A stretch of DNA of 64,000 bases. Origin: Actinoplanes nipponensis (GTDB lineage: Bacteria; Actinomycetota; Actinomycetes; Mycobacteriales; Micromonosporaceae). The stretch's first letter is position 1; each line of letters begins with the position of its first letter. The notes under the pieces were generated by a model. That model had not been told where the DNA came from, did not search any database, and saw only the letters and a program-made list of their open reading frames with translations. Position numbers and translations under genes: made by a program. The stretch spans positions 496,001-560,000 of the forward strand of contig NZ_BOMQ01000008.1 in the NCBI RefSeq assembly GCF_016862275.1, written 5' to 3'. Of this stretch, positions 16,691-25,700 are shown piece after piece.

Positions 16691-17935
16691 CTACCTCGCG
16701 CCGATCGCGCGTACCGCGGTCACCAGCCGGGCCACGTGGTCACCGGTGGTGCCCGCGCCCAGGCTCGCGCGTACCGCCGTCCGCGGCGCGCCGCCGTGGG
16801 TGCCGAGCAGGTGGCGGGTCAGGGGATGGGCGCAGAACAGCCCGTCCCGGACGCCGATGCCGTGCTCCTCGGCCAGCCGCCGGGCGACCTGGGCGGAGTC
16901 GAGCCCGTCGACGACGAAGCTGACGATTCCCACGCGCGGGTGCGTGGGGGCGAACAGCCGCAGTTCCCGCACGCCGGGCACGGCGGCCAGTCCGGCGCGT
17001 AGCTCGGCCAGCAGGGCCTGCTCCCGGCCGGCCAGGGCCTCCCAGCGCGGCGGGGTCAGGGTGGCGCCGACGGCGGCGAGGGCGACCGCGCCGATCAGGT
17101 TCGGCGTGCCGCCCTCGTGCCGGGCCGCGCCGGTGGCCCAGGACGCCACGCCGGCGGAGTCCACGTGGGCGGAGGCGCCGCCGCCCCGCAGGTACGGCTG
17201 CGCCGCGTCGAGCCAGTCGGCCCGTCCGGCCAGGACTCCGGCGCCGAACGGGGCGTACAGCTTGTGCCCGGACACGGCGACGTAGTCGACGTCGAGGGCG
17301 TCGAGGCTGATCGGCGCGTGCGCGGCCAGCTGCGCGGCGTCCACGGCGACGCGGGCGCCGTGCCGGCGGGCGACCCCGGCGAGGTCCGCGACCGGCCACA
17401 GCTCGCCCGTGACGTTGCCGGCTCCGGTCACCGTGACCAGCGCCGGGCCGAGCCGGCGCAGCGCCCGGTCGACCGCCGCGACCGCCTCGTCCGGGCTGCT
17501 CGGCAGCGGCAGGCGGACCACCCGCGGCCAGGGCAGCAGGTTGGCGTGGTGTTCGCCGACGAAGGTCACGACCACGGTGTCGGCGGGCAGGACGTGCGCG
17601 ACCAGGTTCAGCGCGTCGGTGGTGTTGCGGGTGAAGACGACCTCGTCCCCGGGGCGGCAGCCGAGAAACCGGCGCATCGTCTCCCGGGCCTGCTCGTAGG
17701 CCCGGGTGCACCGGGCGGAGAGCTGGCCCGCGCCGCGGTGGACGCTGGCGTAGGAGGGCAACAGCTGGTTGACCGCCTCGGCCGCGGCGACGGCGCACGG
17801 CGCGGTCGCCGCGACATCGAGGTTCACGTACGGCACGGTCCGGTTGCCGGTCACCGGCACGGTGATGTCGGCTCCCAGCACCGGCAGCGGTACGGGCGAC
17901 GGGGCGAGGTCGACGGGGACGGCGAACGGCGGCAT
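16691..17935 (-). CDS. Class V aminotransferase (cysteine desulfurase-like, PLP)
   Basis: This 414-residue fold-type I PLP enzyme resembles SufS/NifS-like cysteine desulfurases and related lyases. The PLP Lys is in AVSGHKLYAPFGAGVL (Lys 225), with VDAAQ upstream for the cofactor ring and a Cys in GLFCAHPLTRH at the active-site loop position. The ATG at 17935 is chosen because TGGAG precedes it; an upstream in-frame ATG at 17965 would touch the riboswitch. A SAM-IV riboswitch directly upstream ties the enzyme to sulfur amino acid supply. Sulfur transfer from cysteine is the likely role, but the substrate is not proven. Confidence 0.88.
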   Translation of the reverse strand: MPPFAVPVDLAPSPVPLPVLGADITVPVTGNRTVPYVNLDVAATAPCAVAAAEAVNQLLPSYASVHRGAGQLSARCTRAYEQARETMRRFLGCRPGDEVVFTRNTTDALNLVAHVLPADTVVVTFVGEHHANLLPWPRVVRLPLPSSPDEAVAAVDRALRRLGPALVTVTGAGNVTGELWPVADLAGVARRHGARVAVDAAQLAAHAPISLDALDVDYVAVSGHKLYAPFGAGVLAGRADWLDAAQPYLRGGGASAHVDSAGVASWATGAARHEGGTPNLIGAVALAAVGATLTPPRWEALAGREQALLAELRAGLAAVPGVRELRLFAPTHPRVGIVSFVVDGLDSAQVARRLAEEHGIGVRDGLFCAHPLTRHLLGTHGGAPRTAVRASLGAGTTGDHVARLVTAVRAIGAR

Positions 17936-17955
17936 GGCGACTCCACGATCGTCCG

Positions 17956-17973
17956 GGACCGGCACCCCGGTCC
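17956..17973 (-). promoter_or_regulatory. Hairpin overlapping the riboswitch 3' end (candidate expression platform)
   Basis: On the minus strand GGACCGG-GGTG-CCGGTCC forms a 7-bp stem that reuses the last bases of the SAM-IV aptamer (GCGCGGACC). Mutually exclusive pairing could link ligand binding to expression of the aminotransferase 20 nt downstream. This is inferred from pairing only. Confidence 0.5.
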
Positions 17974-18081
17974 GCGCTTGCCCCGCCCGTGCGGGCGGGG
18001 CCAGGTCGTCCCCGGAGGCACCCCGCCGCGGTGGAGGGTTGCCGGCCAGCGAGCCGGGGCTTGGCGCTGGCGCTCAGGACC
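17969..18081 (-). promoter_or_regulatory. SAM-IV riboswitch
   Basis: Read on the minus strand, this 113-nt leader closely follows the actinobacterial SAM-IV aptamer: GGTCnTGAGCGCCAGCG, CAAGCCCCGGCTCGCTGG, CCGGCAACCCTCCACCGCGG, GGGGTGCC, GACGACCTGG, a GC-rich variable hairpin (CCCCGCCCGCACGGGCGGGG), and the terminal GGCAAGCGCGG. It ends 34 nt before the ATG of the class V aminotransferase gene. SAM-IV is known to bind S-adenosylmethionine and to repress sulfur metabolism genes in actinomycetes. Confidence 0.93.
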
Positions 18082-18191
18082 GCCACCGAAGCTACGGTGG
18101 CACGGCGTGGTCGCGGCAGGGGCGTGGGCCCTCCGTGGACCGGGCCCAACGGCCTGCCGCTGAAGGGTTTCGCGGGGGCCCGGTGGCGGCC

Positions 18192-19652
18192 TCACGATCC
18201 GGCGGGGGTCCCCGGCGCGGTGAGCAGGTACCGGACGACGTCGGCGGCGGCGTAGTCGTCGCCGTGCCGGGTGAGGTGGGGCAGGAAGGCGAGGTCCTGC
18301 CCGAGGGTCACCAGCGGTGGCTCCCGGTAGCCGCCGGCGCGCTGTTGGCCGAGGCCGACGGTGGCGATCAGGCCGTTGCACAGGCACCGGCTGCCGGCGG
18401 TGTCGTCGGCCGATCCGCCCTTGCGGACGTACTCGTCGACCGGTTCCGCCGGGCAGCGGAAGCCGACCGCGCCGTCGGCCCGACGGTACGGGGCGCGCAG
18501 GTAGCCGAGGTCGCACAGCCGTGGCCGGTCGGCGTAGACACCTTCGTCGGCGACGGTGCCGGGCAGGGCGGCCAGCTTGAAGGGGAATCCGGTCGGGGAC
18601 GCCCGGACGTCGTTGTGCACCACCAGCGTCTCCTCGGCCGCCTCCCGGAGCAACTGCCGCTTCAGGCCGTCGTCGAGGCCGGACTCGCGGGCCAGCGCGA
18701 ACGCCGTGCCGACCTGGATGCCCGCCGCGCCGGCGGCCCGCGCCGCGACCAGGCACTCCGGGCTGTTCTGGGCCCCGGCCAGCCAGAACGGCAGGCCGAG
18801 GGCGGCGACCCTCGGCACGTCGATGTGGTCGCGCGGTCCGTACACCGGCTCGCCGTCGTCGTCGAGGGCGAGCCGGCCGCGGGGCCGGGCGCTGTGGCCA
18901 CCGGCGGCCGGCGCCTCCAGGATGAAGCCGTCCGGGCGGGTCACGGCGTCGCGGGCGAGGTAGACGGCCAGGGTGGCGGAGGAGACGATGGCGAGCAGCC
19001 GGGGCCGGCGCAGCGGGCCGGGCGTCGCGCCCAGCACCTCACGCGGATCGAGGGTGACGTGGTGGTCCTCTCCCGGCCGGGCGCCGTGCACGGTCACGGA
19101 CAACCGGGCGGGCTGATGGGCGGCCAGGGTGTCCAGCAGGTGCGGGATCTCCGTGGGCAGTCCCGCGCCCATCAGGACGTAGTCGACGCCGGCGAGCATG
19201 GCCCCGTACACCGCGGCCGGGGTGGCGGTCTGGATCTTCTCCAGGTAGTTGACCCCGACCGGGCCGTCGTGGCCCTGCCGGGCGAGGAAGACCTCGACGA
19301 AGTTGCCGGCGACGGTCAGTTGCTGGGCGTGGCGCCGAGGTCGCAGGGCCAGTTTCGGGACCGGCCGCATCGGCCGACCGGCGGGCAGCCCGTCAGGCCG
19401 GAAGTACCGGTCCAGGATCTCCTCGGCCAGCGCCGGGACCGGGAACCGGGCCAGGGCGTGCCGGACGTGCCCGCCGGCGTCGCCGGTCTGCAGCCGCCGC
19501 ACGAGCACGGCGTCGAGGGCGACGCCGGAGACCACCCCGAGCTGACCGGTGCGGGCGACCGCCCGGGCCAGCCGCCAGCCGGAGACGCCGACGCCCATCC
19601 CGCCCTGGATGATCGCCGGGGAGTGGACCGGGTACGCCGGTTCGTCTGCCAT
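18192..19652 (-). CDS. Nitronate monooxygenase / PfaD-family flavoprotein
   Basis: This 486-residue TIM-barrel flavoprotein belongs to the 2-nitropropane dioxygenase/PfaD group. The N-terminus IIQGGMGVGVSGWRLARAVA is the characteristic FMN-binding opening. FILEAPAAGGHSARPRG and AGAAGIQVGTAFALA are the later FMN phosphate-binding motifs. The extended C-terminus with Cys-x-Cys (SRCLCNGL) matches PfaD-type members associated with polyketide or lipid synthases. No synthase lies in the window, so a stand-alone oxidoreductase role is as likely. It lies just upstream of the SAM-IV leader and faces away from cysE-cysK. Confidence 0.85.
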   Translation of the reverse strand: MADEPAYPVHSPAIIQGGMGVGVSGWRLARAVARTGQLGVVSGVALDAVLVRRLQTGDAGGHVRHALARFPVPALAEEILDRYFRPDGLPAGRPMRPVPKLALRPRRHAQQLTVAGNFVEVFLARQGHDGPVGVNYLEKIQTATPAAVYGAMLAGVDYVLMGAGLPTEIPHLLDTLAAHQPARLSVTVHGARPGEDHHVTLDPREVLGATPGPLRRPRLLAIVSSATLAVYLARDAVTRPDGFILEAPAAGGHSARPRGRLALDDDGEPVYGPRDHIDVPRVAALGLPFWLAGAQNSPECLVAARAAGAAGIQVGTAFALARESGLDDGLKRQLLREAAEETLVVHNDVRASPTGFPFKLAALPGTVADEGVYADRPRLCDLGYLRAPYRRADGAVGFRCPAEPVDEYVRKGGSADDTAGSRCLCNGLIATVGLGQQRAGGYREPPLVTLGQDLAFLPHLTRHGDDYAAADVVRYLLTAPGTPAGS

Positions 19653-19808
19653 CGCTTGTCTCCTGTGCTCCGCCCGGGCGGCATCGCGTGGTCCACGATG
19701 CCCGTCACCATGCGCTGGGCTGAGCGGAGCTTGGGGACGGGCCGGATGCCGCCGACAGAGGCATAGGTCCCGTCGGTGGGGTGCCCCCGCGACGCCTTCG
19801 GCCGGAAC

Positions 19809-19822
19809 GGGACCTTGGACCC
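19809..19822. promoter_or_regulatory. DosR/DevR-like box GGGACCTTGGACCC
   Basis: This 14-bp near-palindrome lies in the divergent region between the nitronate monooxygenase-like gene (start 19652) and the short frame leading to cysE. It resembles DosR box variants (GGGACCnnnGGnCC type) and the boxes at 1904 and 10095. Confidence 0.4.
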
Positions 19823-19858
19823 TGATCGGGCCCGCTGTGCCGCCCTACGGTGGCCCCC

Positions 19859-19966
19859 ATGGAGCAACCGAGCGTCGATCGCCTGCTGGCGGGCCGCCGG
19901 TTCGCGGTGCCGATGAGCGGCCGGCACGTGCGCCGCGTCTTCGACGAGTGGTGTCGCGTCCGCTGA
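19859..19966 (+). CDS. Short leader ORF upstream of cysE
   Basis: A 35-codon frame from ATG 19859 to TGA 19966 ends 38 nt before the cysE start. It encodes a basic peptide with one Cys four codons from the stop (DEWCRVR). Cysteine-responsive leader peptides are known upstream of sulfur genes in actinobacteria, but those have Cys runs, so this is only a candidate. No good Shine-Dalgarno is visible. Confidence 0.3.
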   Translation: MEQPSVDRLLAGRRFAVPMSGRHVRRVFDEWCRVR

Positions 19967-20004
19967 CGCCGTACCCGCCGCCACCACTCTCCTGAGGAAT
20001 ACCC

Positions 20005-20565
20005 GTGTTCGACGACCTGCGCGCGGCGTGCCGCCGCGATCCCGCCCTGTCCGGCCTCGCCGTGCTCGAGGTGCTGCTCTATCCCGGGGTGTGGGCGGTG
20101 TGGGCCCATCGGGTCGCGCACCGGCTGTACCGGTGGCGCCTGCCCCTGCTGCCGCGCGTCCTGTCGCAGCTGACCCGGCTGGGCACCGGCATCGAGATCC
20201 ATCCCGGGGCCCGGATCGGCCGCCGGCTGTTCATCGACCACGGCGCCGGGGTGGTCATCGGGCAGACCGCGCGCATCGGTGACGACGTCACGATGTACCA
20301 CCAGGTCACCCTGGGCGCGCGGGGCTGGTGGACCGGCGGCGCGGCCGGCCGCCGCCACCCCGTGGTGGGCGACCGGGTGGTCCTCGGTGTGGGCGCCACC
20401 CTGCTCGGGCCGATCCGGGTGGGCGACGACGCCCGGGTGGGCGCGCACTGCCTCGTCGTGTCCGACGTCGCCCCGGGCGCCCGGCTGCGCGCCGCCGCGG
20501 CCGTCGAGGACTTCGACCTCCACCGTCCGTCCCGGCCGACCGGCCCCGTCAAGGAGCGAACATGA
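20005..20565 (+). CDS. cysE: Serine O-acetyltransferase
   Basis: This 186-residue enzyme should make O-acetylserine from serine and acetyl-CoA, the first committed step of cysteine synthesis. It is the short EpsC-like form: a helical N-terminal segment, then left-handed beta-helix hexapeptide repeats with the catalytic signature [18 protein letters not shown] and [16 protein letters not shown]. The GTG at 20005 follows TGAGGA. The stop overlaps the cysK start (ATGA), so the two are coupled, as expected for partners of the cysteine synthase complex. Confidence 0.92.
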   Translation: MFDDLRAACRRDPALSGLAVLEVLLYPGVWAVWAHRVAHRLYRWRLPLLPRVLSQLTRLGTGIEIHPGARIGRRLFIDHGAGVVIGQTARIGDDVTMYHQVTLGARGWWTGGAAGRRHPVVGDRVVLGVGATLLGPIRVGDDARVGAHCLVVSDVAPGARLRAAAAVEDFDLHRPSRPTGPVKERT

Positions 20566-21485
20566 TCTACGAGAACGTGACCGAGCTGATCGGCGGCACG
20601 CCCCTGGTGCGGCTGCGCCGCCTGGCCGCCGACCTGCCCGTCCGGCTGCTGGCCAAGCTGGAGTCGCAGAACCCGGGCGGCAGCGTCAAGGACCGCATCG
20701 CCCTGGCGATGGTCCGGGCGGCCGAGGACAGCGGGCAGCTCGCCCCGGGATCGTCCATCGTGGAGGCGACCAGCGGCAACACCGGCATCGGCCTGGCCCT
20801 GGTGGCCGCCGCCCGCGGCTACCGCCTCACGCTGACCATGCCGGAGAGCATGAGTGTCGAGCGGCGCGCGATGCTCGCCGCGTACGGCGCCGAGCTGGTC
20901 CTGACGCCCGCCGCCGCGGGCATGACCGGTGCGGTGCGCCGGGCCGAAGAGATCGCCGCCGAGCGGGGCGCCTTCCTGCCCCGTCAGTTCGACAACCCGG
21001 CCAACCCCGAGGCGCACCGCCGGGGCACCGCCGGGGAGATCTGGGCCGACACCGGCGGCGACGTCGACGTGTTCGTCGCGGGCGTGGGCACGGGCGGCAC
21101 CATCACCGGCGTGGGCCAGGTCCTCCGGGAGAAGAACCCGGCGCTGCGGGTCGTCGCGGTCGAGCCGGCCGAGTCGCCGGTGCTCTCCGGGGGCGCCGCC
21201 GGCCCGCACGGCATCCAGGGCATCGGCGCCGGCTTCGTGCCGGAGGTGCTCGACCCGAGCGTGTACGACGAGGTGCTGACCGTCGATGTCACGCAGGCCC
21301 GCGCCGCCGCGCGCCGGCTGGCCCGTACCGAAGGGTTGCTGGCCGGGGTCTCCGGCGGGGCCGCCCTGCACGCCGCCGTGACGGTGGCCCAGCGGCCGGC
21401 GCACGCCGGCGCCACCGTCGTGGTGCTGCTGCCCGACACCGGCGAACGCTATCTGAGCACCCCGCTGTTCGCCGGCGAAGGCTGA
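20562..21485 (+). CDS. cysK: Cysteine synthase A (O-acetylserine sulfhydrylase)
   Basis: This 307-residue fold-type II PLP enzyme condenses O-acetylserine with sulfide. The PLP Lys 43 is in NPGGSVKDR, the substrate loop is [12 protein letters not shown], the phosphate loop is [12 protein letters not shown], and LAGVSGGAA is the C-terminal conserved segment. Length and motifs match CysK/CysM. AAGGAG lies just upstream of the ATG at 20562. It forms an operon with cysE, and with the SAM-IV-controlled gene nearby it makes a sulfur-assimilation block. Confidence 0.95.
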   Translation: MIYENVTELIGGTPLVRLRRLAADLPVRLLAKLESQNPGGSVKDRIALAMVRAAEDSGQLAPGSSIVEATSGNTGIGLALVAAARGYRLTLTMPESMSVERRAMLAAYGAELVLTPAAAGMTGAVRRAEEIAAERGAFLPRQFDNPANPEAHRRGTAGEIWADTGGDVDVFVAGVGTGGTITGVGQVLREKNPALRVVAVEPAESPVLSGGAAGPHGIQGIGAGFVPEVLDPSVYDEVLTVDVTQARAAARRLARTEGLLAGVSGGAALHAAVTVAQRPAHAGATVVVLLPDTGERYLSTPLFAGEG

Positions 21486-21516
21486 GCCGGCGGGCTCGTC
21501 CGCCCGGTCCGGTGTC

Positions 21517-22611
21517 TCACCGGCGCCCCGACAGGTCGGCGGCGACCGGTTGGAGCGACGGCGCCGGGCCGGCCGCGAGCAGGTCGGCGACCTGCTGCCG
21601 GATCGCCGGGAGCTGGGCGGCCAGGACACCGCCCGGGCATTCGGTGGCCGTCCAGTCGCGATGGCCGGGGATCACCGGCAGGGTCCGGGTGGCGCCGCTG
21701 ATCGGGTTGACGTAGCTCGTGGTGGCCAGCGGATCCAGGCCGGTCCACCCGGCGATCGCGGCGAGCAGCCGGACCAGCGTGTCCCGGGCCGCCGCCGTCG
21801 GCGCCCGGTCCACGAACGTGCCGAGCAGGACGACCCCCACGTTGCCGGCGTTGAACCCGCCGACGTGCGAGGCGTTGACCATCCGCCGCTGCGTGTCGAA
21901 GCCGGGCACCCCGTCCTCCCCGGAGTACCGGCCCTCGTACACCGAGCCGGCCTCGTCGACCAGGAAGTGGTAGCCGAAGTCCCCGTATCCGCGATCGAGG
22001 GTCTGGTAGCGGTAGATCGACCGCATGCGCGCGGCCGGGTCCGGGTCGTCGTTGGCGGTGGCCGTGTGGTGCACGGTGAGGGTCTGCACCGGCCAGTAGG
22101 TCTGCGGGTAGCGTTCGGCGCCCGCCGGGTCGAAGCGCAGCGACTCGTCGGCGCCCCAGGCCGCCCGGTCCAGATACCGGCAGCTGGCCAGCGTGGCCGC
22201 CCCGGCGGCGGCGACCGGCGGGCCGTCGCCCGACGTCAGCGTCACGGCGTGCCCGCCCGGCGGCAGCTGCACCTCGAAACGCGCCGTGCCGCCGACCGGC
22301 ACCAATGCGGTCTGCTCCCCGGTCCCGCCCCCGCCGTCCCCGCGGCCGGCCCCGCAGCCGGCGCGGATCCGCCGCCACGGGCCGAACCGGCCCGCCCGGT
22401 CGGCGAACCGGATCCGGCCCGATCCGGCCCCGGACGGCCACCGCACGCCCACGTACCGCACCGGGGAGCCGGACGCCTCCGCGCGGGGGAGCCGGGGGCC
22501 GGCGGCGGCGGGCGGGCTCCCGCCCATGACCGCCGTCAGCGCCCCGGCGCCCAGCAGGCCGAGCACGGCCCGCCGCCCGGTCCCACCCGGACGCCCTGCC
22601 TGTCCCGTCAT
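21517..22611 (-). CDS. N-acetylmuramoyl-L-alanine amidase (PGRP/amidase_2 type), secreted
   Basis: This 364-residue protein has a twin-arginine-like signal (GTGRRAVLGLLGAGALTAVM) and a C-terminal peptidoglycan recognition/amidase domain (about residues 150-340). Zinc ligands are visible in TVHHTATAND, in YHFLVDEAGSVYEGR nearby, and in VIPGHRDWTATECPG. GFNAGNVGVVLLGTF is the conserved core strand. It probably cleaves peptidoglycan stem peptides outside the cell. A 26-bp inverted repeat, ACACCTTTC-n8-CTGAAAGGTG, lies about 85 nt upstream of the start. Confidence 0.9.
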   Translation of the reverse strand: MTGQAGRPGGTGRRAVLGLLGAGALTAVMGGSPPAAAGPRLPRAEASGSPVRYVGVRWPSGAGSGRIRFADRAGRFGPWRRIRAGCGAGRGDGGGGTGEQTALVPVGGTARFEVQLPPGGHAVTLTSGDGPPVAAAGAATLASCRYLDRAAWGADESLRFDPAGAERYPQTYWPVQTLTVHHTATANDDPDPAARMRSIYRYQTLDRGYGDFGYHFLVDEAGSVYEGRYSGEDGVPGFDTQRRMVNASHVGGFNAGNVGVVLLGTFVDRAPTAAARDTLVRLLAAIAGWTGLDPLATTSYVNPISGATRTLPVIPGHRDWTATECPGGVLAAQLPAIRQQVADLLAAGPAPSLQPVAADLSGRR

Positions 22612-22692
22612 CACGCACCCCCATCGCCGTGGACACCGGCCCCCTCGGCCGGCGCCGAGGGCCAACTTCCGGCACGGGCGCGGTCCGGGACA

Positions 22693-22719
22693 ACACCTTT
22701 CAGGTACGGCTGAAAGGTG
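22693..22719. promoter_or_regulatory. ACACCTTTC-n8-CTGAAA element, copy 1
   Basis: CACCTTTCAG-GTACGG-CTGAAAGGTG is a perfect 10-bp inverted repeat 83 nt upstream of the amidase start. The same ACACCTTTC-n8-CTGAAA spacing occurs at 27167-27189 upstream of the DUF2690 gene. It could also serve as a terminator for the large secreted protein ending at 22757, but the second copy argues for an operator. Confidence 0.5.
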
Positions 22720-22756
22720 GCGCGATCCGGGCGGGCTCGCGGGCCTGCCACGGGTC

Positions 22757-25700
22757 TCACAGGTCGGGCATGTGGATCTCCGCGTACACGGGGAAGTGGT
22801 CGGAGCACGGGTCGCCGTCGCAGGTGCCGACGTTCTCGTCGACCCGGGCGCCGCCCACCGGGACGGTCAGGTGCCACCGGCTGGCGAAGACGTAGTCCAG
22901 CTTCCGGCCGCTGTGGAAGGTCGGCGGGCCGCCCTGCTGAATCAGGCAGGGCTGCACCTTGGTGCAGTTCTCCTCCTGGAACGCCTCGTTGAAGTCCCCG
23001 GCGCCCAGCGGCGCCGGATACAGCGGCCCGAGGTCGGGCGTCACCGGTGGCGAGGAGATGTTGGTGTCCCCGGCCAGGATGAGCGGCATCTGCTGGGCCT
23101 CCGGGCCGAAGACCCGGCCCAGCTCGGCGACCTCCTTGATCGCGCGCCGGTCGGTGTCGTCCGGCCACCCGGTGTCCAGGTGCGTGGTGCACGCCTTGAG
23201 GTTCTGGGACCGGCCCGGCAGGTAGGTGGTGATGCAGGCGACGCCGCGGCCGACGCCGGTCGAGCCCGGTTGCAGCCGGTACTGGTCGTCGAACTGGTAG
23301 CGCTGCTGGCTGATCACCGAGCCGCGGGTGAAGACGGCGATGCCCTCGTTGCCGCCCAGCCCGCTGGGGTCCAGGCAGAGCACGTTGTAGCGGTTGGTGG
23401 TCTGGAACTGGCCGGTCATCTGCCACCCGGCGTCGCGGAGCTTGTCGGTGAGCTTGTCGAACTGCTGCTGGCAGATCTCGTTGACCGACAGCACGTCGAC
23501 GCGCTGCTCGGTGGCCCGGGTGACGACGCGGTCCACGATCGTCTCCTCGCCCCAGTTGATCGCGGCCCCGGCGATGTTCCAATGCATGACCTTGACCGGC
23601 TGATAGCCGTCGGCCGGCACGAACGCCACCGCGTCGAACGCCACCCGCTGCGAGCCGTCGCCGCCGGGCGTGACCGAGCTCAGCGTGACCTCCGGCCGGC
23701 CGTCGAAGGCGAAGGTGCCCAGCGAGGCCCAGCGGTTGCCGGCGCCGCGCTGGTTCAGCACGCTGATCCGGTCGCCCCACCGGGTCTTGACCGTGTAGTA
23801 GGCCCGGGTGGTGCCGTTCACCAGCGGCGGCAGGTGCACCAGGATCCGGCCCCGGCCGTGGTGCTCCTGATCGAAGCGCCAGGTGCCGTCCACGTCCAGC
23901 CGCCCGCCGAGGGTGCCGGCGCTGCGCGTGTTGGCCATCCAGAAGTGGCCGCCGAGCCCCATGCCGAGCTGGTGCGTGTCGATCTTGCCGGGGTACCGGC
24001 CGGTCGCGTCGGGCTTGTACCGCAGGCCGAACGTGCCGGCGTCGGTCCACGGCCGCCCGCAGTCGGGACGCACCGACGGCACCCCATCGGGCACGTCGTC
24101 GATCACCCGGGCGGTGACGGGTATCCCGCTGAGATCGCAGGCCGGCGGGTAGGCCAGGCCGTCCTCCTGGTAGGCGTACCCCGGATCGAACCGCAGGACC
24201 TCGTTGCCGCAGAGGTTCGGACAGGGCTGCCAGGTGGCCGGCCCGTGGTACCAGCACTTCAGGTCGATCTGCCCGGCGGTGTTGCGGTGCGCGCAGGGCC
24301 CGGCCGGTTCGCCGATCACCTCGGGGGCGTCCGGCACGTACGCCGAGCCGTAGGTGCAGTTGTTGCTCGGGTCGCAGAACTGCCACGGCTTCGGGGTGGC
24401 GTTGTGCTGGGCCTCCGAGTCGGACCACCAGGCCTTGCGGTAGCCGGAGACCATGGTGTCCGGCGCCTCGAGCGCGTCGATCGGGTGCGCCGCCCAGCCG
24501 ATGATCTTCTCCGGGTAGGGCCAGTCCTGCGGGTGGATCGCGTCCGTGTAGTCGTCGCGGTAGCCCTCGTCGGTCTTCTTCTCCAGGAACGGGCCCCGGT
24601 TGGCGGGGTAGTTGGGGTTGGCGGGGTTGTTGGCCCAGCCGACACCCCAGGCGCCGTTGTGCTGGCCGGCCTGCGACCGCGGATAGAAGCCGCTGTTGTA
24701 GGCCCACGCCGCGTAGAACCAGCTCTCGATCTTCGCCGGGTCGCCGGTGCCGATGGTCAGGCCCTCGGCGCGGGTCTGGTTCCACTTCGCCTGCAGGATC
24801 CGCAGGCCGGCCGCCACGTTCGCGGCGAAGTCCAGCGCTACCGCCCGCTGGGTCTGGTAGGGCAGCGCGGTCTCGCCCGGCTTGGTGCGCCCGGCCAGCC
24901 GCATGCCGTCGGTGACCTGCGTGACGCCGTACCCGCAGTCGGCGTGGTCCCAGCGGATCGTCCAGTCGTCGTCCTGGGTGCCGTTGTAGATGTCGATGCC
25001 GTAGTAGTTGCCGATCAGCGGGTTGGCGGTCACGCCGGGCACGGCGTAGCGGGCCGCCTGCCACAGGTTGGACTCCTGCGCGGCGATCGCCAGCATGATC
25101 TGCGCGGGCACGGCGCCGCCGCCGTCCAGGGCCAGGGGCGGGAAGAGGCCCTGCGGCGTGTACGCGGGCATGGCCAGGCTCTTCCAGTTGGCCGGGCGGG
25201 GCACGGTGAGCACGCCGCGCACCGCCTGGTCCACCGCCCACTCCACCTGGCGCGGCTTGGGCTGCATCGCCTGGTTGCGGGGGTCGTTGCGGGGCACCGA
25301 GCAGAAGCGGTCGTCGAAGTCCGCCGGGTTGCCCGGATCGGCGGCCGCCGGCCCCGCGACGGCCGGGGTGGCGGCCTCGACCGAGAAGGACATCGTCGTG
25401 TCCGTCGCGGCGGCCCGCGCGGCGATCGTCACGGTGCCGCCCCGGCGCCGGGCCGGTGCGACGACGAGCGCGCCCTCGGTGGAGAGCCGGCTTCCGGCCG
25501 GCGCGTCGGAGAGGGCGACCCCGCGCCGGATCGGCGCGGTGCGTCCGGCCCCGGTGACGAACACCCGGCCCCCGCGTCCACTCGTGACGTCCAGGCCGGA
25601 CAGCGCGCCCTCGGCGACGGTCACGGTGGTGGCGCCCGCATGCCGGACGCGGGCCCGGCCCGGTCCGGACTTCTCCATGAACACCACGCCGCCCGCGTCG

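Noticed and set aside
21483..21525. Short hairpins between cysK and the amidase gene
   Set aside because: Stems are only 5-6 bp; a terminator is plausible but not well supported.
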